From assembly GCA_900074885.1 (NCBI GenBank), contig FJUW01000004.1, positions 2,764,578 to 2,828,577 on the forward strand: 64,000 nucleotides of DNA, in the 5' to 3' direction. Origin of the DNA: Rhynchosporium graminicola (taxonomy: Eukaryota; Ascomycota; Leotiomycetes; Helotiales; Ploettnerulaceae). A program made the translations under genes and the position numbers. The notes under the pieces were generated by a model that worked only from the letters and a program-made list of their open reading frames with translations, made no database searches and was not told the origin of the DNA. Below are positions 31,232-44,154 of this stretch, in pieces (positions within the stretch are counted from its first letter, which is position 1; every line of letters starts with the position of its first letter).

Positions 31232-33440
31232 CTTGCAGATCTCTCTCGCACGCATGCTCACTATCACCTCACACGGCTCGCTCTTTCGCCCCAACGAGAC
31301 AATTGCCGCATACCGACTGCTGCTACTGTAGTGTAGGGCTTCAATCTACACAGTTAGCTTTCGTACACTAAGCTTGTTATTCCCCGATTCGGCAGCTGTC
31401 GTCTCGCGCCCTGCCATCATCTGCCGCGTCAGCTACCCGATTCTAGCTCAAGCTCCGAACTAGCCTATGTATGAGCGACCACATGTTTGCGAGATAATTG
31501 GAGGAGCAAAAGCTTCTTGATCAGAGAGTATCAGCAAGCTCTGGCTCTGACTTAATACTAGTAGTACTTCCACTGCGCTAGTCTCAATTGCACCTTTCCA
31601 CTTCGGAAGGTCGGATAGTATGGGAGGTACGGACGGACACTACTGGTACAAGTGCCGAGCCCCGAAGGTATAATTCTCACGGGGTATCCCCAGAATTACA
31701 TCAACAACAATTCGTTGAAACTGTGAGATAAGGTTCCCTGACCATTGAAGCGAGCGTCACTGTTGAGTATAGAAAAAGGTGGCTGCCAAGGCTCACATAT
31801 TGAAGTGGAAAAGAGTTAAACTTCACGTCACACCACATTTTAGTTATAAATTAAAATCGGCAAAACCATTCATAAGCAGCAGTTCGATTGTCGTGTCAAA
31901 ATCTTACAAATTCATGGCAAGGTGTACTGGTGGAAAATACGATGCTCTCGCTTCCGCCCTTCATCCTTAGCAGCCACATTTTCTATATGCGATGGCGTCA
32001 ATTGCGGGAACTTGCATTGAGCAAGGATAACTTCTATGTTTGATGCTGACGTTGCTGAGTGTGCCTCAGATTTCTGACGTTATTTCCCACTGAGAACCCT
32101 TGATTTACTTTTGAACATCTGCCTAATGGCTCGCTCAAAATGGATTGTGTATCCGTTGATTGATGTTCTGGTCTTTGACTCTCTTCCATGTAATGTCCTC
32201 TCACGTTGTTATAAATATACTAGCTGCTTACGGATTTGATATGTATCACAGATTTTCCCAAGTCTGCACATTCTTTTCCTTTCCTACAGCTGCGTGAGAT
32301 CATGTCGCTTCCATTGACTTTGAACTTGTGGTCCTCCTTGTACTCCTCGTACTCTTAAAGTGCGAGCAGATACGACCTCCTGGATTCGCCTCGAATACTC
32401 CAAGTCAATATATCAATATTTTATCAAACCCTTGATTTAGTTTCCAACGTTGTTGACATGATTTGTTTTAGGAGCAATTGAGAAGTCTCAGTATCTCGTG
32501 ATCTTGTAGTCGAGAGCTGGAGATTTGGTACTCAGTATTTGTCAGAGATTGTAAGACACATCTCGCAAACCAGATTCCCTGTAACAAATTTGGAGCCCAA
32601 CCGATTGTACAAAATGGTTCGTCTGATGCAAATATGCTCCGCCTTTACACATCGTTCATTTCGGGGGCAGCAATAGTAATCCTGCAGTGCTTGGGCGATG
32701 TTTGCACGCGTAACGAGAACTTTCGCTTTGTAAATACAAAGGCTAGCAAACATATCTCATCCTGATCGGCCAACTCGGGGGTGTCTTTATGTGTCATGAG
32801 AGTGCTTGGATACATGCAGTTGGGATCTAAGCAAAAGTCAGTTGAAAAATAGGTGAAATCAGCCTTTCTACTTCATTCTGATGACTCGCTTAGCCGTAGA
32901 AGCAAACACAAGAAAACACATAAGCATAAACAGCGCTCATTTGTTCGACAACTGAAGAGCCAGTCAAGGTGAAGTCGAACTTCACAAACTTAGCCACCGG
33001 ATTTCAGAGGCTCGCTTGCTGATTAACTGAAATATTGGCTGCATCTGTCACCTTCAATCCCGGATGCCTGTGCATGTCGAGTCGCACACGACAACACGCG
33101 GGTCACACTATGTGACAGAAAACGAGACCCACAAACAAAATACAAATTCCGAACATCGGTTTTGTAGGATTTCATCCTGGAGTGCTCAAATCTCCATGTG
33201 TTTTGCTGAAGTTGAATTGATGTTAGTATACCCCTCGCATCGAAAGCTGAGATGCTGTAAACCTATTTGATACGGACCTCATGCCGCGAAGAGGGGCCGC
33301 AAGAGATATCGGGCATTCAATTAGATCTCGAATCGCAACCGGAAGAGACTTGATCTGACATAGTTCGTATCCACCGCCCAAAATTGTGGTTCTAGTAAAG
33401 GTGAGCGACTAGTCGTACGCAGAATCCTCGGCTTATTACC

Positions 33441-33455
33441 TCGAAGTCACTTCGA
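33441..33455. promoter_or_regulatory. 15-bp palindrome upstream of the P450
   Basis: TCGAAGT and ACTTCGA are perfect 7-bp inverted arms around a single central C, about 277 bp before the P450 ATG. Dimeric fungal regulators often bind such sites; the role here is inference. Confidence 0.4.
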
Positions 33456-33731
33456 CGGTGCGAGCCGCGAATTCACCAACTCAAACATTAAAAATGCCAT
33501 CGGCGATGCGGAGACCGGTCGGTTTACCTTCACCAATACGAAATCAATCTGACCAATTGCTTCGTTGCGGTGGCTTTCATTTCACTGGCTTACCGTGCGT
33601 GTAACAGCCATAAATTCCCCGCTATCAGCTTCTCAGAAGCATTGCATTCTATAACCCTTCATACTTCGAGAAGTTCTCTGGCAAATATCACTGGCTAATA
33701 AACTTTGCGAAGACGATACAAAAAAGCAATC

Positions 33732-35623
33732 ATGCTTCATTTCGTCGATCTCCAGGCCTCCTGGGTTCTGTCCCTAGCAGCTGGGCTCATGTTGTACAGC
33801 ATCGCTGGGATGGTGTACCGAGTCTGGTTCAGCCCTCTATCCAGATTCCCGGGACCGAAACTCGCAGCTGCCACGTTGTTTTACGAAGCTTACTATGATG
33901 TAATCAAAACGGGCAAATATACCTTCAAAATTCGAGAATTGCACAAGAAATACGGTTAGAGTTTCTCTCACTCACTCACTATTCGGCTACATGATTGACC
34001 GTTCTCACTTAGGTCCCATCATTCGTATCAGTCCATATGAGCTGCACGTCGATGATCCAGAGTTCTACGAGACGCTGTTCTCATGGACTGCTCCGAGAAA
34101 CAAATATGAATACTATACTGTCCAATTCGGTACGCCAAAAGCAAATTTCAGCACAGTTGACCATCATCTTCACCGACTCCGACGTCAGCCACAGAACAAA
34201 TTCTTCTCCAGAGCAAGCATTTTACGCTTGGAACCTATTATCAATGGCATGATCGAGAAGCTATGCTCCCGCATTGACAGATTCAAGACCTCGGGTGAGC
34301 CTATGCCTTTGGATCTCGCTTACCGTTGCTTGACCACGGATGTCGTGACCAAGTATGCATTGAACAAGAGCTGGGATTATCTCGACAGCGAGGATTTCTC
34401 GCCGAAATGGTTCGAGACTATCAAAGCTACAGCCGGAATGGGTCATTTGATCAAGCAGGCGAATTGGATCCTTCCTGTCGTACGCGCACTTCCTGATTCA
34501 GTTATGTCGAGACTATCGCCGGATATGATGTTGATCTTGGACTGGCAAAAAGTGAGTTCCCGTTCGAGAAGTTGCAATAGCATCTGATAAGAATTAGGAC
34601 CTTGAACGCCATGTTCAGACTGTGATAGATAATATTGCAAACGGAACTGACAAGCATGATCCCGTCTTACCCAGAACCGTCTTTCATACTCTACTTGACA
34701 GCGACCTCCCCGCAGACGAAATCAGCAAAGATAGAATGGCACAGGAAGCCCAGGTCATTATTGGAGCCGGTGCTGATACTACCGCTCATGCATTGTCGAC
34801 CATAACTTTCTTCCTTCTCAATAGTCCCGAAAAGTTAGAGAAGTTGCAGAAAGAATTGAAGGAGGCGTTTCCAGATCGAGATACGTCTATGAAGCTCACT
34901 GATGTGGAGAAGTTGCCGTACTTGGTAAGTGATTCCCAATACCGAGTAGCAGCCAGCTATCCATCAGGAGGATCTGTACCTCCCGACCGGGAAATCTAGG
35001 CTAACTATCTTCCATAGTCAGCGGTAATCCAAGAGGGTATAAGGTTGTTCCCCGATATTCAGTCTTCAATTGCAATACTGATAGAAACAGATTATCCTAT
35101 GGTCTCTCAACCCGCCTTGCGCGAATCGCTCCTGATGAAGTGCTCCAGTACAAAGATTACTCAATCCCAGCAGGAGTCAGTCCCCTTCCTTGATGCCGAG
35201 ATACACAATGTTGACAAGAGATAGACGCCAGTAGGAATGACTTCAGTGATGATGCACCACAACGACACGATCTTTCCTGACTCCTACACCTTCACCCCAG
35301 AGCGATGGTTAGATCCCGCTGCCGCAAAGAGACTTGAGCGATATATTGTGACGTTCACGAGAGGTAGCAGGCAGTGTATTGGCATGCAGTAAGTTGCACC
35401 AAATCACTACCCACATTATCTCCTCGCATTCAACGCGGGCAACGACTGATATTCCCGTAGTCTAGCGAAAGCAGAAATCTTCCTCACGACCGCAACAGTG
35501 TTCCGCCGGTACGATCTTGAGCTTTACGATACCGTCCGAGAAAGAGATATCGATCTAGCGTACGATGGATTCATCCCACAAGCTAGTCCCGAGGGAAGGG
35601 GCGTAAGAGTAGTCATCAAGTGA
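33732..35623 (+). CDS. Cytochrome P450 monooxygenase
   Basis: Haem-thiolate monooxygenase, ER-anchored, needing a P450 reductase. Seven exons (33732-33954, 34013-34551, 34598-34924, 35018-35043, 35091-35175, 35225-35388, 35461-35623) give 508 residues with all phases consistent. Residues about 8-30 are a membrane anchor, followed by [14 protein letters not shown]. The I-helix oxygen site is AGADTT (311-316), the K-helix ExxR is E369-G-I-R372, PERW is 425-428, and the haem loop [10 protein letters not shown] carries the ligand Cys451. Exon 4 is only 26 nt and its downstream intron has the unusual donor GTTGTT; this choice alone gives [18 protein letters not shown]. The overall type ([20 protein letters not shown]) resembles fungal P450s of secondary metabolism such as the trichodiene-oxygenase-like group. 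It is divergent from the reductase and probably modifies the same product. Confidence 0.95.
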
Positions 35624-38600
35624 AAGGACTCTTAAGACAGAGATCGTCTGTCTGATGATTCTTTTGAGTTTTGCGAGGCGATGACTTTTTGGAGCATGAA
35701 AACGTGCAGGAGGTCTGCATCTTTCTTCCAGTGAGACGATTGGAACTAGTAGCATAGTAAGCGACATGGTCGAGGATTGGGAAGCAGTCCTACTTTATAT
35801 TCTCAATCAGGGGCAAAGGGCGGAATTTCGCAAACATGGCTATTCTGCAATGAAGCAGTACTGAGAAATACTAAACTTTGCCTTCATGAGCAAATGTTTT
35901 ACGCATAGCCGCACGTAAGTCTGTGTTGATGAGTCCTAGCTTCAAAACCAAAGACCACGTTCGGAAAAAAAAACATGAGCAGCTATAAAGTGATTGATCT
36001 CAGAAGTAGCCGATTGAAGCACGTATGTTAAACCAGACCAGGTTAACACGTCTCAAATTCCTCGATGCCCGATAGAAGAATGATAGAAAGAAAGTACTTG
36101 GATGTGGTAACAGAAGCTCCTCCATCTTTTGGTTTCAAGATGATCTTGAAATTTCAAGTTATCTATACTGTGATTCTCGTTCTATCGTAAGTGCTACACG
36201 TTCCTCGATCAGCCACTTCTGTGATCACTCTATAGACAGGTCTGTAACCTAGGCTTAAGAAGAAGATCCACTAACCTTGTGTCCCTCCCATCCATTCTCA
36301 TCACCTAAAAAATCCTCTCTGGATAGACGGGTAGGTGCACACCGCACCCAGATTCCTTGCCCTTCCTGTAGGACTCCCCGACGTCAACGATAACGAAACC
36401 GAGCCACATTTCGAACCGCCGTCCTCAAGTTTCGACCACATCTTCAACTCTTTGGGAAAACATTCGCTATCTGGTACTACCTATCCATTCGAGAAAATAA
36501 CGTACACTGACCCACCTGCCTGCCTATTTGTGCACAATTGCCGCAGTCACAATACCGAAATTCCGAGGACGTAGTACTGGAGCGTGATACGACGCGGACG
36601 GAGTCATTACGCCGGCCGAGTGAGCAAGATCTCGTATTCATAGATTTACCCACAATCGAACTGTAAGTAGAAGTGCTGCCTAAGCTTATGAGATTTTCCC
36701 AATCCGATCTGATCTTATGTCAGAATAATGGTATCCAGCCCTTTGGTTACGATACGGTACAGTACGGTGCGAGATAAATGCCCTCTTTCACATTTCACAC
36801 CCACAATAGAAAAAAATCATGTTTGGCAAAGGCAGTCCTCCGTATCTAGATAAAAATAGATGTATCTTCGCCGGGAGACCTATCAATGCCCCCCGTGTGG
36901 CTCTTAGTCAAGACAGCCTACGACCATGCGTTGGTTTGTACGTTCTCGCAAACTGCAGAAGTGATGCTATGTAGAAGCAATCTTGGAGAAACACCTTCCA
37001 TTCCCAATCATAGCCACCATGAATCGATGGATATTTTCTTTATCTTGCCCGTCGAAGAAACACGCGTCCGTATATCTTTTTTGCTTAATGAACTTATCAA
37101 TCCCCTCGCGAGGCAGTCAACTCCTTACAGCAGCCAGCTTACGCTCATGACATGTACAATTATTAATCTTCACAGCCTGCAGAAGTGGTCCTTTACAAAA
37201 ACAGCATCGCAGGCACTTGGTTGCCTTCTATCTTCCTATATTAAGCAGGCTGTCAACACAATACTCTTCCCTCGCAAACAGAACCCACATCCTAGCCCTG
37301 AAATAAACTACTGTTCATAATGATATAACCCAGCCAACAGCCTCAACTTTCCCCGAAGATAAAACCTCCACACGGCACGCAGAGCAAAGCAAGTCTCCCC
37401 AACATAATCTGGCCCATAAAGCAGCCTAACACAACGCTCTCAAGTTCAGCCAAACATTGCTAATCGTAGAAAGCGAACAAAGGCCGACACTACTAGAGTA
37501 TGACCAAGCAATCCCACACATCCAACTTCGCCTACAGAGAACAGGAAACAGGAAATACAAAATGCAAAGTGCAATACGCTCAGTAACAAGACCAAAGCTA
37601 CGAACTGCCAAAAAAGAAAGAAAAAAAAAAAAAAGAAGAAGAAGAAAAAACCAAGACTTTCGATCATGGCTCTTGCATTGCACATACATTTGAGGCATCA
37701 TCTTGCAACTACTCCCCCGCCACAAATTCATCATCTCGCAAAAAAAGGATTCACATTTCCCAGCGCCCAGCACTAGCGTAAGAGGAAGAGAGGATGCAAT
37801 GTCTAGGTAGGTAGGCAATGACATACCCAGGGGGTGGGGGGGATTGAGTGTTTGATCAGCATTACGGAATCCGCAAATGCCCCATTGCCACTTTATCCAT
37901 CAGAGCCGGGAGAAAGGAAGCAAGTGTATGAAATAAATCAAGATGTGGGGAGCTTCTGCGCTACTGAGTAGCATATCTCATCCTGAGAAGCGTTCAACGA
38001 AACCATCAACGACACTAGAAGGAGACGAGCAGTACCGAATGAAGCGTGGATGTTCGTTTGGTGATCGGAAGTAATTCATCTATATAGCTACGATCTCGTG
38101 GATTAGCTAGACGATTTGGTCGTTAAGCTATCGATCCCCATCTACCCTCACTTACCATCCCATCCAGTTGTGCTGCACCACCCAGCCTCCTCGTCCTCGA
38201 TGGAACTTCCTTCCCCATTTCCCTCAAAACCCGTGACATTTATCCCACTCATCACTCATTACTCATCACTCATCACTCATCTTACCCATCCATCTTACCC
38301 ATCCATCTATCCATCCACACGTCCATCCATCCATCCATCCCTCCCTCCACTCAAAAGAACCCCCTCATTCCTCATCCACCATCCCAGACTCGCCCGAGTG
38401 CAAGCGCTCCTCTCAGTCCACAGCCTACCTACAGCTTAAAATATCGCATCATCTCGCATCCTCAGCCAATACAATAAAATGACCAACCAACTTACGCCAC
38501 CTGACCGCGCAAACGGACCAGAGCTCCCCAACAATAACAACAAGGCAAAACGTTTAACGCGTACATCCATACAAAGAGAATAGTACTAGGAAAGGAAGGG

Positions 38601-40738
38601 AGGAAGGAAGGAAGGAAGGGAAGGATATAATGAGGCTGCGCCCTGCATGGCAGCGATACCGATAACGAATAAATAAGTGATATGATATAGCTTCGCATAT
38701 GCTACCTACCTACTCACTACACTACACATCACATCACACCACATCAACTCGGACTCGGACTCGGACTCGAACTCGGAGCCACTTGAACTCGCGCATCGCC
38801 CACCTAAGTCCGCTGAGGATTTTTGCCCAAGCATACAACTGCTGGCTGCAAGGCAAATAGATATTCCCTCCCCTCCCTTCTCTTGGCATTCTCTTCGCAT
38901 TCGCATTCGCATTCTCGTTCTCGTTCCGCCTAATCGGCGGAGCGGGATGGGTTGTAGTATAAGACACCACTTCCATAGCAGATGGCAGACATACAAACAC
39001 CAATCACGCTACGCGAAACACAACACAAAATCGTATCTCCCCTATCGCACAACTTTGTGGAAGCCAGCCAGAGATTCACCCACTCACAGAATATATCCCC
39101 CCTCTACTCCCGATAGAGGATTTTCAGCTTCAATGAGGCGACGAGACATAAATGGGTTTTGTGTAACGCCATCTGCGCACGTGCAGAAGAAGGAGCCTCG
39201 TGCAATCAAACGCGAGCTCAAGCAACCCCACCTACCCGCCCAACATTGTACAGAATATTGAAAAAGATAGGCTTGCATACATGGAACGAGGCTTTCGCAA
39301 ATTCTGAAATCCGAACTCCAAGTCTCAAACCCCGCACCCACACTTGGAAGTTGGTCGTTCGTGGGCTTAATGGTGGGTAATTGGGAATGAAATCGCCAGC
39401 GCAACCCCCCCCAAAAGCCACGCAAAAAAAACCAACCAAAAACGCAAAACATGATTCCAATAGAAGCAATAGACGCACAGCACGCATTGATGCCTCAAAG
39501 TCCACGCATCGCAACGTAAAACCACTGAGCGACGAATATCGCATCGCCCAATAAAACGGATTCCGGATCCGAGACAAATCACGACAATGACACGCCCTGC
39601 AAATGTACAGATGCTGATATCACCAAGATAAATATATACGAAGCGGTATCGGGGATCGTTTCAGGAAAGCTGGAGATCGCATGATGCATTTCAGTCCCAT
39701 CCCATTCGTGGCTTTCAACATCCCGTGCAAAAATGAAGGCCTCTCTGAAGATAGAGGCTGCTTAAATGGCTTGTGAAGACCGCCCGGTTCTGCTGCGCGA
39801 GGGCGGTTGAACGACCAGGCTGGGAGATTCTCTGGGTATAATCTTTCCTTTTTGAAAGCCTTGCGCTTCAGAACGCGACGGCTCATCGACTTTGCATCAA
39901 ATACAGTGATCGAATCAATTTTGACCATACACAGCATGCCCGTGAGAGGTTGAGTCTCAACCAATTAGTTGTTGAGATTGCTGAGGGTGTGTAATTGACT
40001 GCCCAGTAACCGGTGAGGGGCAGTGGCATGGGAATTGATCGAGCCAAATCTTGTGCGCCTGCTACACCAGGTTGGGCGCGTAGGAGACTGTTGTGTAATG
40101 TGCAGTTCATGTAAACATGCATATCCTGTCTCGATCGCTATCAGGACATCATGGTTTGCCGGGTGATTCTGAACTTTCTCGAGGCTGGGATGCGGGCCCC
40201 TTTAGTATATTTGGAATTGCTATTACTTTCATAACTTCACGGCACAGCAGAATTCAGCCTTGTATCCCATTGCTGTTTCCAGCCCTGAATAATCTCCATG
40301 CATGTTCGCGAACAAGACAACGTTAAATGGCTTCCCGACCTGGTTTTAGAGACCGTAAATCGTCGGCCGGTCTCGAAAGTCCTGATACGAAAGAGAATAG
40401 CCCCGTAGCCCAGTATGAAAAATTTGTGATGCCAAACCGTGAAATAAAAGGAGCTTTTCATTATCGAAAGAACCTTCTCAACATAATTCCGTGGGCCTGT
40501 ATAGATGGCTGAGCAAGAACAAGACTAAAGCTCTCGACTTTGCCCGACATATATCCGGGACAAGTGATCACTCACCTGGAAGATGTGTTAGATTGAGCCC
40601 GTATTTCGTTATTCATAGACAGGACGATCAAACAGCTTTTGTTCCATAGCTACGTGACTGAACAACTTCCAACAGACTTCAGAATTCTGATCTTCCCTCA
40701 CGCTTGGTATCAAGTATTATGGCACAATCCATCGTTGT
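35624..40738. other. 5.1 kb without a recognised gene
   Basis: Frames of 144 codons (36886-37320, +) and 114 codons (39620-39964, -, first ATG inside) have no recognisable motif. The segment 37610-37645 is a polypurine run, 38240-38350 is built of CATC/ACTCATC words, and 38740-38770 has repeated GGACTC words. All these are low-complexity DNA. I see no RNA gene. Confidence 0.4.
38248..38350. repeat. CATC/ACTCATC-rich simple repeat
   Basis: Several ACTCATC-type heptamers (38248-38280) are followed by imperfect runs of CATC (38283-38342). Confidence 0.85.
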
Positions 40739-43452
40739 TTAGAGGCCCGAGACCTGAAAAGTATTGCCGTCATATGCCATATTTCCTCCGAGAGTAGCAA
40801 TTCTACATGCTAAGAAGAGAATCCGCTCCTTTCGATCATCTGTCATGGAAGCGACCTCCAGGTATTTCTCTGCGTCGTCGATCTTATCATTTGCAAACCA
40901 GCTTTCAGGATAGTAACATTCAGCCCATAGCAAACCACGCATAGCAAAATCTTCTGGAAATGGTCTGGAATCACCCCTTGCTGGCAGTGGAAATTCTGTA
41001 CTTTCAATACGAGCATGTGTTGGGTATAGTGCCAATAACGTATTCAGCATCATTGTCAATGATTGCCAGGGAAACCCCCCCTCCAAAAGCTTCATTGCAC
41101 GAGGATGCTTTGCCGCATGGTAGATGAATACCAATGTGACATGTATGAAAGGCAAGACATTGGGGTCGCCTATCCTGCGAAGAATAATCTCCAAGGTCTC
41201 GTTACTCAGATGCCTTGCTCGCTCGAATGACTTCAGGGCAAGATCATCATCACCGGCCATTGTAAGATCAGCCTCACCTGCTGAGGTCTCTGCCATAGCT
41301 TGGACCACGGGATTGGCTTTGGAAGCAAACCCGAGAACTGCCACAATATTGGCTACAGCGATATAGTACCCTTGCTCCATGAATTTCCTCGTCACGCGTC
41401 CGATCTGGTTGTCAAGTAGCCCAAGGAACTCCTGACAACTTGGGTCAAACTTTTCCATGTCACGATTTGTGAAGAGCAAGCCATGGGCTTTGACGAATGC
41501 GGTGTCCAGTGGTGGCAGTCTGTATTGGCCGTGTGCGTTGTCTGAGTTGAGTACTGGCTCGAACAGTGTCAAGATAGATTCTCTTGCGCTAGTAAACGGG
41601 ATCACGACGCAAAGACTCTTAGCATAGTAGAACAGCTGTTGTAAAGCATTAGGTCTGGCTAGAATGGCGAGGTGGTGGTAAAGGCGACCAGTCGTTGGAC
41701 TTTTATCGGAGGCCTTCGAATACCAGTGCCTTGCTACTCCGGTCCAGACTTCCCTATCGCGAATATCATCGTCTTCGATGGCCATTCTGTATCGGCCAAG
41801 GTCTCCGAGACATTCGATCCATGTGTCTTCGAAAGCAGGAACCGTTTCATACAGAAGAGCCATCATACTATACGCAAGATATATGAATGCAAGCATGTGG
41901 TCAAGAGAAGCAGGCAGCCTATGTCTTAATAACTCAAGAAACGAGTGAATGCCGTGTCTCCACATACGGGCCGGCATCGCGTACTTGGATGCTAGTCTTC
42001 TTAGTGCTGCAGATGCAGAGGGATGTTGGCTCGCAAGAAAGAAGTCATGGTGCTCATGTAAGAGTGTCCTATGGAGAGCGATGAGAGCTTGCCTAAGTAT
42101 GAGAGTTAGTCTGCACAATAGAAGTTAGAAGGTTAAGCGGGAATGCCAAGAGTTAAAACCTTGAGTGGCTGAAGGACTGGAATATAGAGAAAGAACGTAC
42201 CACTGCTCGTTATTCAATCTAGGCTGAGATGTAGGATCTGCCTGGGCGAGAGTTGCTTGTTTGTTGTCCACTTCAATACACTTTGCTTCAACCATCACTG
42301 TAATAAGACATTAGAACTGACATAATATTTGTGTTCAAAGCCCTGTTCTGCGGACTCGAGAAGAAACTTATCGAAGACAATGCAGTCTCAAAAGGCAAAA
42401 CGAGATAAGACCTACCTAAACCTGCGTATATCCCCTTGACCTCTGCAACGAGCTGCTCTTGGCTGATGGGCCGCGTTTCGGGCTGCATTATTATATCAAA
42501 GCTGTCTTGTCGAGCTGGCAGGCTTTGGATAGATGTGTTCCTGCATAAAATCATGGGGCCAGTCTGTGAGGCTTGAGCTTGCCGGGCGATCTGAGCAGTT
42601 GCCGGAAAAGACTTTTTGGAGAGAGTTTGAAGTGCTTGCGCTCGAGACCTTTGTGCCTGTACGCTCGCGATATTTGACGGGTCTGTCGCCGACGATTTCG
42701 ACATGGGTGATTTGTCTTCGGTCCATAACTGTTTACTTTCAGGTTTGGGTCTTGTGTTGAACATATCCTTCTCACTTCCTCCAGATATATGCCTGCCTTT
42801 GGAACGCCGCGGAGGCGAGGAGTCACGAACCGGGGTTGCCGTCCCATTCGAGATGCCGTCCCCTGTCGCCGGCCTTTTTCTAGGCTGCTCTGGTGTAGCC
42901 TGATCCTCATCACTTCGGTCTCCCAGATGAACATCTTGACTGTCTTGTGGTGTAGCTATCTGTAGTTTGCCGATTCCTGAGAGGGAACGTGGTGAGGCGG
43001 CAGGAATGGACAGTGGACGTTTGCCTTGTGCAGATTGCGATTCAGGCAGCGTGGTTTTGGTGTCATTGTCGTTTGATCTTCTTGTCAAGGTACTGTCTTT
43101 GTTTGGTCTTCAGAACATGGTCAGCCTCATTCTCAATGGGCCCGTTATAGCCAAGATTGTCCCCAGCCGCAAGGCAGCAATTGCAGTCTCGTGGTGGGCT
43201 CTCTGTGAATACTGACTTCTTCTGCCTACACTCTTCAAGGTATGTTTGTTTGGATCCGTCCGACACATCTCCATTCTCCGCAAATGTAAATCGCTCGCGA
43301 TGATCGATCAGAGCGTGATCCCACAGGTTGGCTTCGGAGGAAAAGATGTGTTTGTCAGGACACGAGATACAGCTAAGTATCTGGTTGTTCTTGTGATTGC
43401 GCCGCTGGTGTTGAATCCAACGATCGTTGAAGTCTGATTGCGGCTGCTGCAT
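40739..43452 (-). CDS. Est1/SMG7-type DNA/RNA-binding protein with N-terminal C2H2-like motif
   Basis: Proposed exons on the minus strand are 43452-43217, 43092-42416, 42297-42201 and 42092-40739, encoding 787 residues with all phases consistent. From about residue 330 the Est1-type domain is clear: NNEQWQALIALHRTLLHEHH, SKYAMPARMWRHGIHSFLEL, AYSMMALLYETVPAFEDTWI and ARHWYSKASDK. Est1/Ebs1/SMG7 relatives act in nonsense-mediated decay or telomere maintenance through 14-3-3-like and helical domains; which applies here cannot be told. The first exon has C28-x2-C31-x14-H46-x4-H51, a C2H2-like motif. Residues about 80-300 are disordered and Ser/Pro/Lys-rich. Introns 2 and 3 are well supported. 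The first (43093-43216, GTCAGT...ACAG, 124 nt) is the only frame-correct pair I found and is less certain, as is the tie between the finger-like part and the rest. Confidence 0.85.
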
Positions 43453-43592
43453 GGTCCCTAGTCCACATAGCGAATCTCAGTAATCGTTCACATGTACATG
43501 AATGAGATACCCAAGTATTAGGTGAGGGCGCAAGGGAGTCTCGAGTGATGAGACGAGAGGGAGGTGGTGGATGAAGATGAGGATGAGGATCA

Positions 43593-43633
43593 GGTAGGTA
43601 GGTAGGTAGCTAGGTAGGTAGGTAGGTAGGTAG
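43593..43633. repeat. (GGTA)n tandem repeat
   Basis: About ten GGTA tetramers with one GCTA variant. A 12-G run follows at 43699-43710. Confidence 0.95.
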
Positions 43634-44119
43634 CCTTGTCGTGTTGTCGCAGCCAGGCGGCCTCTTAGTCTCGAAATAACCTTAAATGGAAGGACCCTGG
43701 GGGGGGGGGGTCATAAGGTCGGTCACAAGGCAAGGCAAGGGAAGGGAAGGGAAGGGGCAAGGAAGGTCGTACCTTAAGGTACCTCAAGGTATGGATGGGA
43801 TGGTATGTAAACCAGGGAGGGTAGGCATGGACACTCACGGCTATATTTCGGTAGCGTGCGAGTCATGTGACGTCGGAGGTGACCAGGCTCGCAAATGGGT
43901 GGCTTCTACTTCCGGGTGCAGAGACAGGATACTGTACGGCTGCATCAGCAAGACAGATGATTATACGAAAACCGCCAGGATCGTGCTCGCGGCCGGACGC
44001 GGATGGGAATGTTCAATTCCAAAGTCGGCGGAAACAGGAACTCCTGGTGGTGGGTGTTTGTAGCTGTGATACCTGGGAAGCCCCAGGATGCGCGAGCGAC
44101 AGACACACTTGGTGCGAAT

Positions 44120-44152
<33 letters not shown>
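44120..44152. repeat. (AGC)11 trinucleotide repeat
   Basis: Eleven perfect AGC triplets. Every frame through it makes a homopolymer (Ser, Ala, Gln or, antisense, Cys/Ala), but no surrounding gene is supported. Confidence 0.95.

Positions 44153-44154
<2 letters not shown>

Larger units (their letters stand above)
30939..33731. promoter_or_regulatory. Long divergent promoter region, reductase and P450
   Basis: 2.8 kb between the diverging starts of the reductase and the P450 holds no frame I would call a gene. Two possible regulatory elements are listed separately: a 14-bp tandem repeat near the reductase and a 15-bp palindrome near the P450. Confidence 0.5.

Noticed and set aside
36886..37320. 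144-codon plus-strand ORF
   Set aside because: No domain, signal peptide or exon structure; sits alone in low-information DNA.
39620..39964. 114-codon basic minus-strand ORF
   Set aside because: Looks mildly protein-like (Arg/Lys-rich start), but its first ATG is internal and I recognise no family.
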